Positions 28,850-39,480 are shown, counted from the stretch's first letter. The stretch: DNA of 64,000 nucleotides from Alterisphingorhabdus sp051668705 (GCF_051668705.1 NZ_CP196351.1:2666001-2730000); one strand, 5' to 3'. Notes: a model not told the origin generated them from the letters alone. Numbers and translations are program-made.

Positions 28850-29929
28850 TTATCCATTTACTGCAATAATGCCCTCAGTCGGCGCGACCTTGCCTGCAAA
28901 TAGGCGTGCATAAGCGGCTGCAATATTTTCGCTGCCCTGCACGTGCGTTACATTCACCAAAGCCTTTGCGAAGACGGAAAAGTCATTCCATCTTTTGGCT
29001 TTCGCAGCCTCAAAGCCTGCGGGACCAAGTTCGCGCAGCAATGTCTCTGCCGATGTTGGCGCAAAAAACAATATGGGCTGTGGCCCTGCCAGATTTTTTG
29101 CGCCGCCGCGTCCATCAACATGGGTCGCGCCGACCAGCATGGAATAAGCGAGATTATCATCAAAATGCGCATGGATACGCCGCAAAACATCACCATTACC
29201 GGCAAAGTCGACTGATACGGTTTTTGTCTCTTTGTTCAGGCTTTCAACGTCCTCATAGGATACAACTTCGTCATATAATCCGCATTGGGCGACAAAGTCT
29301 CGATTCCCGGATGATGTCAGGCCAATACGCTGAACATTAGGGCTTGCCTCTTTCATAACATGCGCAAGTGCGAGCGCAGTTTTTGACGATGCACTGGTCA
29401 GGATTGCCGAAGATGCACCATAAAAATCCTCACGGCGAAATGTATCTTCTATCAAAAAACTGGTCAGGAAAAGCGGTTCAAACAAAGCGCGTATTTCTTC
29501 TTCGCCTTTATCGCCGGCATCACTGCCAAGTCGGCGGTAATTATTGTAGACGCTTGCCAGCCCTGCACGGTGCGATGCGCCGTCAAAAAAGGCCTCTTTA
29601 CTGACTTTGGCAGGCTGCAAAACTACCGTGTCTGCCATTGGCCAATAACCATAGAGCCGTTCACCCTCAGCAATGTCGGGGTGGCGCGATGCATGTACGG
29701 TGGCAAAACCCCAGACCGGCACAACGCCATTTTGCGCAGATGAAGCAGGGAAAAAATCAAAATAGTTCATCGCCTCACCCATCACCGCATAGGTGATATT
29801 ATTGGCGGTCAACGCATAATGCTCAATCGTACAGGCAATAGTACCCTCGGCCAAAGCATTATCGGCCAGCTGCGCAATCTCATATTGCGCTAATGCTCCG
29901 CGTGTCACTTCTATCTGATGGCCCATCAT
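28850..29929 (-). CDS. DUF2855 family protein
   Basis: 359 residues from the ATG at 29929, which has GGAAGGAA just upstream; the frame extends to 29983. The sequence (LTANNITYAVMGEAMNYFDF, GERLYGYWPMAD, LTSASSKTALALAH, GLTSSGNRDFV) fits DUF2855. This uncharacterised family resembles medium-chain dehydrogenase/quinone-reductase folds. Activity unknown. Confidence 0.85.
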   Translation of the reverse strand: MMGHQIEVTRGALAQYEIAQLADNALAEGTIACTIEHYALTANNITYAVMGEAMNYFDFFPASSAQNGVVPVWGFATVHASRHPDIAEGERLYGYWPMADTVVLQPAKVSKEAFFDGASHRAGLASVYNNYRRLGSDAGDKGEEEIRALFEPLFLTSFLIEDTFRREDFYGASSAILTSASSKTALALAHVMKEASPNVQRIGLTSSGNRDFVAQCGLYDEVVSYEDVESLNKETKTVSVDFAGNGDVLRRIHAHFDDNLAYSMLVGATHVDGRGGAKNLAGPQPILFFAPTSAETLLRELGPAGFEAAKAKRWNDFSVFAKALVNVTHVQGSENIAAAYARLFAGKVAPTEGIIAVNG

Positions 29930-30130
29930 TGTTCCTTCCCATATTGCCACATATTTGCGGCCTATTTCATTCTTGCGCCTCACTCATGGCATTAACCCCT
30001 TAGCGGCTCAAGCCAATAGCGCCCTCGCTATAACCTATTGCCAATCTGGCAAGGGCTGCTACCTCTATGCCCAATATTTAAACAGGCCGATTGCCCAATA
30101 TATATTTGCGGCACTGGCGGGGAGCAAAAT

Positions 30131-31714
30131 ATGAGTGAGGTCGCAGCTGCGATACCAGATGTCGTTGAACCAAATTTCTTTGAGCGTATTACCGAACCAG
30201 TCATCAATGTTTCAGACTTTATCTGGGCCGGCGACTGGAATGGCGTGAGTGTTCTGCCCTTCCCACCCATGGTCATTATATTATTGGGTGCTGGCCTCTA
30301 TTTCATGATTGGCCTGCGCGCTTACCCTATCACCAAATTGGGCTTTGCATTCAAATCCGTCTTTGGCCGCGGTGAGAAAGCTAAAGGCGCTGGCGAGATT
30401 TCCCCCTTTGCGGCGCTATCGACGGCATTGTCTGGTCAGGTTGGAACCGGCAATTTGGCTGGTGTGGCCACCGCCATTACCATTGGCGGCCCCGGCGCAA
30501 TCTTCTGGATGTGGATTACCGCATTATTTGGCATGGCCCTCGCTTTTGCTGAGGGCGCTCTGGCCATTCGGTTTCGTGAAAAAACATCCGAAGGCACATA
30601 TCGCGGCGGCCCCATGACCTATATCACCCTAGGCCTTGGCAAAAATTGGACATGGTTGGCTGTACTATTTTGTATCGGCGCGCTGATCTCTGCGCTGATT
30701 ACCGGCAATGGTATTCAGGCCAACAGCTTAGGCGATAGCGCGGTTGAGTTGTTTGGCGTTCCAGAATGGATTGGTGGCTTGGTTGCGGCGATTGCTGTAT
30801 TTATTGTGATTGTTGGCGGCATTAAGTCCATTGGCCGTGTAGCAGAGACCGTTGTGCCATGGATGGCCGGTGCTTATTTGATTATGGCACTGATCGCACT
30901 GATCATTAACGCGCCTTATCTGCCCGAAACATTCGGCCGCATCTTCTCTGGTGCATTTGGTTATGATGCAGCAGGCGGCGGTATCGCTGGCGGCCTCATC
31001 ATGATCGCTATTCGCGCCGGTGTTGCGCGCGGCCTCTTCTCCAATGAAGCTGGCCAAGGCTCAACGCCTATTGCACATGCTGTAGCCCAAACCAATGATC
31101 CGGCGGCACAAGGGCGCTTTGCGATGATGGGCTGCTTTATCGATACCGTTGTTATCTGCACCATGACCGCATTGGTGATCTTAACTGTATCGGGCGATTT
31201 TACGGCAACTGTCGATGGCGCACAGCAGAGCGTTCAGCACGCATGGCAGTCCGATTTGGATGGCTTTGCCATGACCTCTGGCGCCTTTGGTGCAGCATTC
31301 CCCATTGCGGTGCTTGATATTCCCATTGGAACATTGGTCGCGTCGGTTGCACTTATTCTCTTCGTCTTCACGACATTGCTGACTTGGAGCTATTATGGCG
31401 AACGGGCGATCACCTATCTTTACGATCTGATCCCCGGCTCTAGTGAATCAGGTGAGAAAATACTGCACTTTTTGTGGCGCGTATTATGGTGTGTTGCCAT
31501 CTTTATCGGCTCTTTCGTTCCACTGGATCTGATCTGGCGCTTGGGTGATATTTCCAATGCCTTGATGACTCTGCCCAACATTGTCGCCTTGCTGGCACTG
31601 TCTGGCGTTGTCTTTGCGCTGGCACGGGGTGAGCGGACAGCCGGCACCGACCATGGGCGCGAAACACCGCAGGAATTGTTTGACGAACCCTCTGGCACCC
31701 CAGGCGGGCATTAG
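30131..31714 (+). CDS. alanine/glycine:cation symporter (AGCS family)
   Basis: 527 residues with 10-11 membrane segments. Family signatures include GQVGTGNLAGVATAI, then FWMWITALFGMALAFAEGAL and YRGGPMTYI, and GLFSNEAGQGSTPIAHA. Imports alanine or glycine with Na+ or H+. The ATG at 30131 has GGGGAGC upstream; the frame begins at 30038. Confidence 0.93.
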   Translation: MSEVAAAIPDVVEPNFFERITEPVINVSDFIWAGDWNGVSVLPFPPMVIILLGAGLYFMIGLRAYPITKLGFAFKSVFGRGEKAKGAGEISPFAALSTALSGQVGTGNLAGVATAITIGGPGAIFWMWITALFGMALAFAEGALAIRFREKTSEGTYRGGPMTYITLGLGKNWTWLAVLFCIGALISALITGNGIQANSLGDSAVELFGVPEWIGGLVAAIAVFIVIVGGIKSIGRVAETVVPWMAGAYLIMALIALIINAPYLPETFGRIFSGAFGYDAAGGGIAGGLIMIAIRAGVARGLFSNEAGQGSTPIAHAVAQTNDPAAQGRFAMMGCFIDTVVICTMTALVILTVSGDFTATVDGAQQSVQHAWQSDLDGFAMTSGAFGAAFPIAVLDIPIGTLVASVALILFVFTTLLTWSYYGERAITYLYDLIPGSSESGEKILHFLWRVLWCVAIFIGSFVPLDLIWRLGDISNALMTLPNIVALLALSGVVFALARGERTAGTDHGRETPQELFDEPSGTPGGH

Positions 31715-31851
31715 AATTTGTCTGATTAAACCCGGGGCAACAACGTGCGTATTATAATCAATAGGCGCGCCATGTTATTGCCGCGCGGTTTTGTGCCTAA
31801 GATGATGCTGTGCAAACATACCCTGAAATATAAAAGCAATCGCGGTTAAAT

Positions 31852-32433
31852 ATGCTGAAAAAACTCTATCAATGGACGCTGGATAAAGCAGCGCATGACA
31901 AAGCGCCGCATTGGCTTGCGGCTATCAGCTTTATTGAATCCAGCTTTTTCCCGATCCCGCCCGATGTCATGCTGGCACCCATGTGTCTGGCGCGGCCGGA
32001 TCGGGCTTTTCGCTATGCCCTTATCTGCACCATCGCCTCTGTACTGGGGGCGTTGCTGGGCTATGCGATAGGCTTTTTTCTGTTTGAACAATTGGGCCGA
32101 TTCATTCTCGATCTATATGGGCTGAGTGAGAAATTTGACGCATTTTCTGCCGAATTTAATGCGCAAGGCTGGATCATTGTCTTATTGGCCGGTTTCACAC
32201 CATTGCCATTCAAAGTCATCACCATTGCCGCCGGTGCGACTGCTATGCCGCTTTATGTACTTATTGGGGCAGCGATTATCGCGCGCTCAGCGCGCTTCTT
32301 TGTTGTCGCCGCGCTGTTGTGGAAATTCGGGCCGCCAATGAAGGCTTGGATAGATAAGAATTTTGCGCTGGCGACCACGACTGTCGGTATATTATTTATA
32401 GGTGGTTTTGTCGCTCTGCGCTTTTTGCTTTAG
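31852..32433 (+). CDS. YqaA family membrane protein (DedA/VTT-like)
   Basis: 193 residues with several membrane segments. HWLAAISFIESSFFPIPPDV and the GFTPLPFKVITIAAG loop are the hallmarks of the YqaA/SNARE-associated (VTT) family. DedA relatives act in lipid scrambling and membrane homeostasis; the function of this branch is not settled. Preceded by a 137-bp gap in which no clear promoter is seen. Confidence 0.87.
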   Translation: MLKKLYQWTLDKAAHDKAPHWLAAISFIESSFFPIPPDVMLAPMCLARPDRAFRYALICTIASVLGALLGYAIGFFLFEQLGRFILDLYGLSEKFDAFSAEFNAQGWIIVLLAGFTPLPFKVITIAAGATAMPLYVLIGAAIIARSARFFVVAALLWKFGPPMKAWIDKNFALATTTVGILFIGGFVALRFLL

Positions 32434-32451
32434 GCGCCGCCTCAACGCGGC

Positions 32452-32883
32452 CTAATCGGTCGCAAAAATCTGCGCGTCATCGGCAAAGCATTTAAACTCC
32501 AGCCCATTGCCGCTGGGGTCCGTCAAAAAGAATGTGCCTTGCTCACCCGCTTGCCCTTCAAAGCGAATGCGCGGTGCGATCAGAAAATTTATGCCCAAGG
32601 TTTGCAAATGTTCAGCCAGCGCCTCCCAATCCGAGCGCTGCAAGATCACCCCGAAGTGAAAGATAGGCACTGCATCGCCATCAACCTGATTGGTATCGGC
32701 ACGTTTTCGCGCATCACGTAAGGGGTCGAGATGCGCAACTATCTGATGACCATAAAGATCAAGGTCGATCCAGCTTGATGATGACCGCCCTTCGCTGCAC
32801 CCCAGAATATTCACATAAAATGCCCTTGCAGCATCAATATCGTGCACGGGGAAAGCAAGATGGAAAGGACGCAAGCCGCTCAT
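32452..32883 (-). CDS. VOC-family (glyoxalase/dioxygenase-fold) protein
   Basis: 143 residues. FHLAFPVHDIDAARAFYVNI starts a vicinal-oxygen-chelate fold, and the C-terminus has FFLTDPSGNGLEFKCF. Metal-ligand candidates are the first His (HLAF), His in HQIVAHL and Glu in LEFK. Its ATG overlaps the stop of the secreted protein gene upstream (ATGA). Substrate unknown. Confidence 0.87.
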   Translation of the reverse strand: MSGLRPFHLAFPVHDIDAARAFYVNILGCSEGRSSSSWIDLDLYGHQIVAHLDPLRDARKRADTNQVDGDAVPIFHFGVILQRSDWEALAEHLQTLGINFLIAPRIRFEGQAGEQGTFFLTDPSGNGLEFKCFADDAQIFATD

Positions 32884-33623
32884 GGCTTAGCCAATTCAAA
32901 ACAATAATCATAATCCAGATTGGGGCTTTTGCCTTCTGCTTCCAACGCTAAAACTTCTGCAGCAAAGGCAGCTTTGGTAGCGCTTAGTGCAATGTCGATT
33001 TCATTGCCTGACTTGCCTTCGGCGCGCAATTCATCACGCGCACGGCTGTCCAGCACGCTGGCCAATGTTTTGAGGTCACGGGCCGTTGGCGACAGGCCTT
33101 CACGCGCAAATACTTCATCATACGCCAGTTCCATGATTGCTGCACATTCGGGCAGGCTGGGTTCCGGAGGGGGCGGTATAACGGCATCAAGCCGCGACAG
33201 GCAGGGCTCCATAATGGCATCTACAGTGCCATTGGGGTCGTTGGTCTCTAGCGCATCTTCTTGCAAGGCACGCGCTTCGCTTTCCAGAACCAACTGGACC
33301 TGTTGCGGTGTGGCATCAAGATCCTTGATTAACCTTTGCCCCAAATCGGCAAAGAATGTCCGCCCACGCTCACCCAATAATGGATATGCCAACGCCGATG
33401 CCTCGCCTCGCTCTTGCCCGCCTGCGACAATAGCAAAAGCCACAGCGCATTTGACATCGGCCTTTTGCTCGAGCGACAATTGCAAAGATGGTGCGAATTC
33501 TGGCGGCGCCTCTTGCTCAAAAGACTTGGCCTCTGGCTCCTGCGTACCATCTTGGATGAAAGGCTGTATTGGCATGACGTTAAGCGCGAGAGCTAATGCC
33601 GCTATAGAAGAAGATATTATCAT
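32880..33623 (-). CDS. secreted hypothetical protein
   Basis: 247 residues. N-terminal hydrophobic segment MIISSSIAALALALNVMP acts as a likely signal peptide; the mature part is acidic and helical. Four cysteines (in VKCAVAF, EPCLSRL, PECAAIM, DYCFEL) may form disulphides. No family recognised. It is translationally coupled to the VOC gene. Confidence 0.7.
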   Translation of the reverse strand: MIISSSIAALALALNVMPIQPFIQDGTQEPEAKSFEQEAPPEFAPSLQLSLEQKADVKCAVAFAIVAGGQERGEASALAYPLLGERGRTFFADLGQRLIKDLDATPQQVQLVLESEARALQEDALETNDPNGTVDAIMEPCLSRLDAVIPPPPEPSLPECAAIMELAYDEVFAREGLSPTARDLKTLASVLDSRARDELRAEGKSGNEIDIALSATKAAFAAEVLALEAEGKSPNLDYDYCFELAKP

Positions 33624-33714
33624 ATATGCGGGTCATAGCCGCACCTGCTGACGCTGTCATGAACAAACAACTCACAGCTTGCACCCATGGCATCTTCACG
33701 GCATGGATGTGCCC

Positions 33715-35289
33715 ATGAATGTGATTATGAATTTGCCAAAGCGTTTGCCCGGGCTGGCAGCAATATTGCTCGGGCTAGGGTCATCTTTGGGCTTTGCGCC
33801 TTTTGGCCAGATATGGGTGATGCTACTGGCAGTTACGGCATTATTTGCACTGATTTCCCAAGCACAAACGATAAAAGAATGGCTGAAAATCGGCTATGGC
33901 TTTGGATGGGGTCATTTCTTTGTCAGCTGCATCTGGATCCCACAGACTTTTTCTTATCAGCCGGTAATGCCGCATTGGTATGGCTGGCCAGCACTGGCTT
34001 TGCTCAGTGCCTATCTGGCCATTTACCCCATGATCGCTATCGCAGGCGCGCGCTGGTTGGTGAGCAAGATCAAGACACCACAGCGCGCCATCAGTCTTGT
34101 TATAGCATTGACGGGAACATGGATGATAGGCGAGCTGTTACGCGCTACTTTATTTACGGGCTTTGCGTGGAACCCGCTGGGCGTTGCGATGGTCGACTTT
34201 GCAGCACATAGCGCATTCATTGGCAGCTATGGCTTAAGCGGGGTTATCGTGCTGACATCAGGGGCAGTCTGGCTATTGACTCAAAAATATTTCCGGTTTG
34301 GCGGGGCCGTATTCACTGGCACTTTTCTCTTTTGGACCAGCAGCTATGGTGGTTTTTATACCATGGTAGATATTCCTGATACGCAGCCAGAGGTTGCTAT
34401 CATCCAGCCCAATATAGGCCAGGATGTGGACTGGCAGGATCCGCAAATACTGGCCTATAATCGTGAAACATTGCTCCGGCTTTCGCGCGACAAAAAACCA
34501 CGAGCCGCAAATAGCAAACGCATCATATTCTGGAGCGAAAGCGCCATCAATGATGTGCTCGAAGATGGCTACCCCCGCTATTTCAGCGCAGATGATGAAG
34601 CGCTACTCAACCGTATAGAAATAGCCAATTTGCTCGGCTCTGATGATGTGATGGTAACGGGCGGAATCAAATATGAATTTGATGATAGGCCGCGCCTGTC
34701 TGCCGCGCGAAACAGTGTCTTTGCCTTAAATTCCAGCGCTGAGCTAATCGGCGATTATGACAAATTTCATCTGGTGCCTTATGGCGAATATCTGCCCTTT
34801 AAGCCATTGCTGGAAGCGATCGGCCTCTCCCAATTAACGCAAGGGACCGTGCCATTTATTCCTGGTAATGGCCCTGACAATATCGACCTAGGGCCGCTTG
34901 GTAAGGCCGGCATATTGGTGTGTTATGAGATCATCTTTTCCGGGCAAACTGTGAACAGTGAAGAAAGGCCGGACTTTCTGTTCAACCCCAGCAATGACGC
35001 ATGGTTTGGCTATTATGGCCCGCCGCAACAATTGGTGCAGGCGCGGTTGAGAGCGGTTGAAGAGGGCCTGCCGATCATCCGCACTACGCCAACAGGGATA
35101 TCAGCAATTATCGATGGACAAGGGCATGTGCATGGTAGCATAGCATGGGGTCAGCAAGGGCGTTTGGACGGTGCTTTGCCGCCACCATTGCCACCCACAC
35201 TATTCAGCCGCCATGGGAATATCATTCCTTTGATACTTGCGCTAATTTGCATCATGATCACGGTTGCCATGCACCGCCGGCAGCGTTAA
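33715..35289 (+). CDS. lnt: apolipoprotein N-acyltransferase
   Basis: 524 residues. Transfers an acyl chain to the N-terminal cysteine of lipoproteins in the inner membrane. The first ~220 residues contain the membrane segments, followed by a nitrilase-like domain. The catalytic triad is visible: Glu in FWSESAIND, Lys in YDKFHLVPYGEYLPF and Cys in LVCYEIIF. The start is uncertain; in-frame ATGs lie at 33679, 33703, 33715 and 33727, none with a strong ribosome site. The lnt-metK-trmB order is common in sphingomonads. Confidence 0.92.
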   Translation: MNVIMNLPKRLPGLAAILLGLGSSLGFAPFGQIWVMLLAVTALFALISQAQTIKEWLKIGYGFGWGHFFVSCIWIPQTFSYQPVMPHWYGWPALALLSAYLAIYPMIAIAGARWLVSKIKTPQRAISLVIALTGTWMIGELLRATLFTGFAWNPLGVAMVDFAAHSAFIGSYGLSGVIVLTSGAVWLLTQKYFRFGGAVFTGTFLFWTSSYGGFYTMVDIPDTQPEVAIIQPNIGQDVDWQDPQILAYNRETLLRLSRDKKPRAANSKRIIFWSESAINDVLEDGYPRYFSADDEALLNRIEIANLLGSDDVMVTGGIKYEFDDRPRLSAARNSVFALNSSAELIGDYDKFHLVPYGEYLPFKPLLEAIGLSQLTQGTVPFIPGNGPDNIDLGPLGKAGILVCYEIIFSGQTVNSEERPDFLFNPSNDAWFGYYGPPQQLVQARLRAVEEGLPIIRTTPTGISAIIDGQGHVHGSIAWGQQGRLDGALPPPLPPTLFSRHGNIIPLILALICIMITVAMHRRQR

Positions 35290-35348
35290 AGGATCATATA
35301 ACAAAATCTTTATATCTTATTTTGCTTTAATCGAACAGGCAGGGTTTC

Positions 35349-36566
35349 ATGCGCAACAGCTTTCTCTTCACATCAGAATCAGTTTCTGAGGGCCATCCCG
35401 ATAAAGTGTCCGACCAGATTTCGGATGCCATTGTCGATCTTTTCCTCTCCAAAGACCCTGAAGCACGTGTCGCATGTGAAACCATGACAACCACCGACCG
35501 CGTTATTCTGGCTGGCGAAGTGCGCGGAAACGGCATGATCGGGACCGATGGCGAATGGGCAGATGGCGCATTGGAAGAGATTGAAAAAACCGCACGGCAA
35601 GTGGTCAAGGATATTGGCTATGAGCAGGACGGATTTCACTGGGACACGCTGACATTTGAAAATCACCTTCACCCACAATCAGCACATATTGCGCAGGGCG
35701 TAGATGCTGGTGAGGACAAGGAAGAAGGCGCGGGCGATCAAGGCATTATGTTTGGCTATGCCAGTGATGAAACGCCCGATCTGATGCCAGCGACTTTGCA
35801 ATATTCACACCAGATATTGAAGCGCATGGCCGCTGATCGCCATAGCGGAAAAGCCCCCTTTCTGGAGCCAGATAGCAAAAGTCAGGTGACATTGCGCTAT
35901 GTTGACGGCGTACCGGTTGAGGCAACGGCATTGGTCGTTTCCACCCAGCACGCACCAGGCTATTATAAAGACAGTGATAACCCAGCCCTATATGAAGAAT
36001 TGCGCGCTTATGTGATGGGTGTCTTTCAGGATGTGCTGCCTGAAGGGTTTATCACCGATAATACAAAAATTCACGTCAACCCGACTGGCCGTTTTGAAAT
36101 TGGCGGTCCTGATGGTGATGCGGGTCTTACCGGCCGCAAAATCATCGTCGATACCTATGGCGGTGCCAGCCCGCATGGCGGCGGTGCGTTCAGCGGCAAA
36201 GACCCTACCAAAGTCGATCGTTCAGCGGCTTATATCACCCGCTATCTGGCAAAAAATATCGTAGCGGCAGGTCTGGCGAAGCGCTGCGCCATTCAGCTAA
36301 GCTATGCCATTGGCGTGGCCGAACCATTGTCTATCCATGTTGACCTGCATGGCACTGGCGCGGACGGTGTTGATGAAGCCAAGTTGGAAGCTGTTTTGCC
36401 GAAGCTGGTCAAATTGACCCCGCATGGCATTCGCACACATTTGGGCCTTAACAAACCCATTTACCGACCCAGTGCTGCCTATGGCCATTTTGGCCGCAAA
36501 GCCGATGGCGATTATTTCGGTTGGGAAAAAACCGATCTGGTCGATGCACTAAAAGCCGCGATCTAA
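35349..36566 (+). CDS. metK: S-adenosylmethionine synthetase
   Basis: 405 residues. Makes SAM from methionine and ATP. Conserved motifs: FTSESVSEGHPDKVSDQISD at the N-terminus, GAGDQGIMFGYA in the active site, the P-loop-like GGGAFSGKDPTKVDRS and the C-terminal GHFGR. The start has AGGCAGGG upstream. The 59-bp gap after lnt is too short for a known SAM riboswitch, and none is seen. Confidence 0.98.
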   Translation: MRNSFLFTSESVSEGHPDKVSDQISDAIVDLFLSKDPEARVACETMTTTDRVILAGEVRGNGMIGTDGEWADGALEEIEKTARQVVKDIGYEQDGFHWDTLTFENHLHPQSAHIAQGVDAGEDKEEGAGDQGIMFGYASDETPDLMPATLQYSHQILKRMAADRHSGKAPFLEPDSKSQVTLRYVDGVPVEATALVVSTQHAPGYYKDSDNPALYEELRAYVMGVFQDVLPEGFITDNTKIHVNPTGRFEIGGPDGDAGLTGRKIIVDTYGGASPHGGGAFSGKDPTKVDRSAAYITRYLAKNIVAAGLAKRCAIQLSYAIGVAEPLSIHVDLHGTGADGVDEAKLEAVLPKLVKLTPHGIRTHLGLNKPIYRPSAAYGHFGRKADGDYFGWEKTDLVDALKAAI

Positions 36567-36624
36567 AAGGTCAATTGCTGCCAGAGCTTGCAAGCACTGG
36601 CTTCACCTAATAAGCGGCTATGCC

Positions 36625-37359
36625 ATGAGCAAAAGCACAGACAATAGCCAAATCTTTGGCTGCACAGCCGATACGGAGCGCCGTGACCCCACCACTATAA
36701 GACGGCTTTACGGCCGGACTATGGGGCATAAATTGCGTGAGAACCAGCAACGTCTGGTTGATGAGCTATTGCCTGTCATCAATGTGCCGGAAGAAGGCCC
36801 TGTCACGTCGCGCGCATTATTTGGTGATAATCGGCCTTTGCATTTTGAGATCGGCTTTGGCGCGGGGGAGCATATGGCCTACCGCGCCGATCTGCTGCCT
36901 GATCATGGATTTATTGGCGCGGAACCCTTTGTAAATGGCGTTGTCGGCGCATTACAGCATATCAAAAACGGGCAATTGGCGAATGTTCGCCTACACATGG
37001 GCAATGCGCTGGATGTGTTGGAGCGGATACCCGATGGCGCGCTCACCATGGCCTATTTGCTGCACCCTGATCCATGGCCAAAACAGCGCCATGCCAAAAG
37101 ACGGATGATGAACCATGGCCCGCTTGACCTGATCTCGGCAAAGCTGAAGCGCGGTGGTGAATTTCGCTTTGGCACTGATCACGATATCTATCTGCGCCAT
37201 GCCCTTATGGTCATGCGCCAGCGCAGCGACTTTTTGTGGCTCTGCAATGGCGCGAAGGACTTTCAAAACCGACCCGGCGGCTGGCCTGAAACACGATATG
37301 AATCCAAAGCACGCACAAAAGGGCATGAAGTCTGGTATTTCCGCTATCGTAAGCTCTGA
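36625..37359 (+). CDS. trmB: tRNA (guanine-N7)-methyltransferase
   Basis: 244 residues. Methylates G46 of tRNA using SAM. SAM-binding motif HFEIGFGAGEH and the TrmB signature LHPDPWPKQRHAKRRM are clear. It follows metK by 58 bases, so enzyme and cofactor supply are encoded together. The N-terminal ~30 residues are not conserved, and the start may lie downstream. Confidence 0.95.
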   Translation: MSKSTDNSQIFGCTADTERRDPTTIRRLYGRTMGHKLRENQQRLVDELLPVINVPEEGPVTSRALFGDNRPLHFEIGFGAGEHMAYRADLLPDHGFIGAEPFVNGVVGALQHIKNGQLANVRLHMGNALDVLERIPDGALTMAYLLHPDPWPKQRHAKRRMMNHGPLDLISAKLKRGGEFRFGTDHDIYLRHALMVMRQRSDFLWLCNGAKDFQNRPGGWPETRYESKARTKGHEVWYFRYRKL

Positions 37360-37425
37360 AACAGGCTCGCTACGGCATGCCTATATGCTTGCAACTAAGC
37401 TGCAAACTCCCCTATCAATAAGGGT

Positions 37426-39480
37426 ATGAGCACCAACTATAATGATGTTGCCGCGCGCATAGCGCCCTTGCAAACCGACGAACAGGCGCGGCTAGCGGTA
37501 CTGCACAGCTATGCCATAATGGACAGCGGTGCCGAGCAGGTATTTGATGACTTAATCGCCCTTGCCAGAACCATTTTGGATGTGCCCATGGCCTATATCG
37601 CGATGATTGATAGCGACAGGCAATGGTTCAAGGCGTCACATGGATTAAACATTCCCGGAACGCCGCGCGATATCAGTTTCTGCCACCATACCATCCAGAA
37701 AGAGGAGGTTCTTGCAGTGATCGACACGCATAAAGACCCCCGATTCTGGAATAACCCGCTGGTCACCGGCCCGCCGCATATCCGCTTTTACGCAGGGGCG
37801 CCGATCATCAGCCCTGAAGGTTACGCAGTTGGCACATTATGCCTGAGCGACACCAAGCCACATGATGATTTCCAACATGGGGCGGCGCTTATGGCGCTGG
37901 CACGGCAGGCAGCAGCATTGTTGGAATTGCGTAAGTCACTTGGTGTTCAACAAGAAGCCATTCGTCTGGCCGCTGACCAACGGGACAGGCTGTGGGATAA
38001 CTCGCTCGACATGATGTTGATCGCACGACCTGATGGAAGTTTGGTTGCCGGCAACCCTGCATGGGAGAAAATGTTCGGCGATGTGCCTTCAGATGGGAGC
38101 GCCAGTCTGATAAATTTTCTGGGCCCGGATGAAGCGCGCAGCCCAACGCCGATGATAAACGGTCAAAAAGACGTGCAGGTCGAGAGACAGATGCGCGCTA
38201 GTGATGGCAGCATCATGTATACCAGTTGGACGTTGGCCCGTGAGGATGACATGATTTTCGGCATCGCGCGGGATATTACCAGAGCACGCGAGGCCGAAAC
38301 CCAGCTTGTTCATGCCCAGCGCATGGAGTCTGTTGGGCAACTTACCGGCGGCATTGCGCATGATTTCAACAATTTGCTGACCATCATATTGGGCAATTTG
38401 GAAATGGCTGAGCGTAAGCTGAAAACCGGTCAGACGGACAAAGCGAAGATGGCCATTGCCAATGCGCAGGATGGTGCAGAACGTGCCGCCAGCCTGACCC
38501 AAAGATTGCTGGCCTTTGCCCGCCGTCAGCCACTTAGCCCGACACGCATATCGCTCAGCCAGCTCATAGAAAATCTAATCCCCTTGGCCAAGCAAGCTCT
38601 AGGCGAAAGGTGCCGGCTGAGCGTGCGATGTGAGGATGATTTGCCATCATTGCACATCGATAGTTCGCAATTGGAAAACGGCATATTGAACCTTGTGGTC
38701 AACGCCCGTGACGCCATGGGCGAACAAGGCGATGTTGCGCTGGTCGCTACCCATAAAATTCTCGATACAAAAAGTGCAAAAGCTGAAGGCCCTGATGCAA
38801 GGCCCGGACATTATGTGCGTCTTTGCGTGTCAGATAATGGCAGCGGCATCCCACCCGAAATCGCCGAGAAGATTTTTGAGCCATTTTTCACCACCAAAGA
38901 GGCTGGACGAGGCACAGGTTTAGGGCTGAGCCAGGTCCATGGTTTCGTGCGCCAATCTGGCGGATTCATGACTATGAAAACCGCCTTGGGTGAAGGGACA
39001 ACCCTGTCATTATGGTTGCCGGTTGAGAAAGATGGCGACCATAATATTGCTGATCACAGTGAGGAGAATGACAGCAACAGCAATATTGCTCTATGTGCTC
39101 CGTCGCCGGACATTACCATCATGCTGGTAGAGGATGAAGAAGGCGTGCGTACGCATGTTGAAACCTTGATCAGTGAACAGGGCTATAATGTCATAGCATA
39201 TCCCAGCGCTGCCGATGCTGCCAAGGCTTTGGAAGCGGAACCGCAAGCACCGGACCTTGTTTTGAGCGACGTCATGATGCCGGATATGGACGGTTATGAC
39301 TTGGCCAATTGGATGAAACAGCACTTCCCTGACGTACCCGTTATTTTGATGACCGGTTACACTGGTGGCGAAGTACCGGCAACCAGCCCGCATAGTGCGC
39401 TGATTACCAAGCCCTTTTCATCTGACGATCTGCTCGCCCTGATCAGCAAAATATTATCCGCCACTTTGCAGGACGGATAA
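37426..39480 (+). CDS. hybrid sensor histidine kinase (GAF-PAS-HisKA-HATPase-REC)
   Basis: 684 residues and apparently soluble. Domains in order: GAF (about 25-170), PAS (about 185-290), HisKA with His312 in GGIAHDFNNLL, HATPase (N box NLVVNARDAM, G boxes DNGSGIP and GRGTGLGLSQ) and a C-terminal receiver (Asp in LVLSDVMMPDMDG). The lack of membrane segments suggests it senses an intracellular signal or binds a small ligand. No partner regulator is adjacent, so the output is unknown. Confidence 0.92.
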   Translation: MSTNYNDVAARIAPLQTDEQARLAVLHSYAIMDSGAEQVFDDLIALARTILDVPMAYIAMIDSDRQWFKASHGLNIPGTPRDISFCHHTIQKEEVLAVIDTHKDPRFWNNPLVTGPPHIRFYAGAPIISPEGYAVGTLCLSDTKPHDDFQHGAALMALARQAAALLELRKSLGVQQEAIRLAADQRDRLWDNSLDMMLIARPDGSLVAGNPAWEKMFGDVPSDGSASLINFLGPDEARSPTPMINGQKDVQVERQMRASDGSIMYTSWTLAREDDMIFGIARDITRAREAETQLVHAQRMESVGQLTGGIAHDFNNLLTIILGNLEMAERKLKTGQTDKAKMAIANAQDGAERAASLTQRLLAFARRQPLSPTRISLSQLIENLIPLAKQALGERCRLSVRCEDDLPSLHIDSSQLENGILNLVVNARDAMGEQGDVALVATHKILDTKSAKAEGPDARPGHYVRLCVSDNGSGIPPEIAEKIFEPFFTTKEAGRGTGLGLSQVHGFVRQSGGFMTMKTALGEGTTLSLWLPVEKDGDHNIADHSEENDSNSNIALCAPSPDITIMLVEDEEGVRTHVETLISEQGYNVIAYPSAADAAKALEAEPQAPDLVLSDVMMPDMDGYDLANWMKQHFPDVPVILMTGYTGGEVPATSPHSALITKPFSSDDLLALISKILSATLQDG

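Noticed and set aside
35290..35348. SAM riboswitch upstream of metK
   Set aside because: Only 59 bases between lnt and metK and no recognisable SAM aptamer motif.
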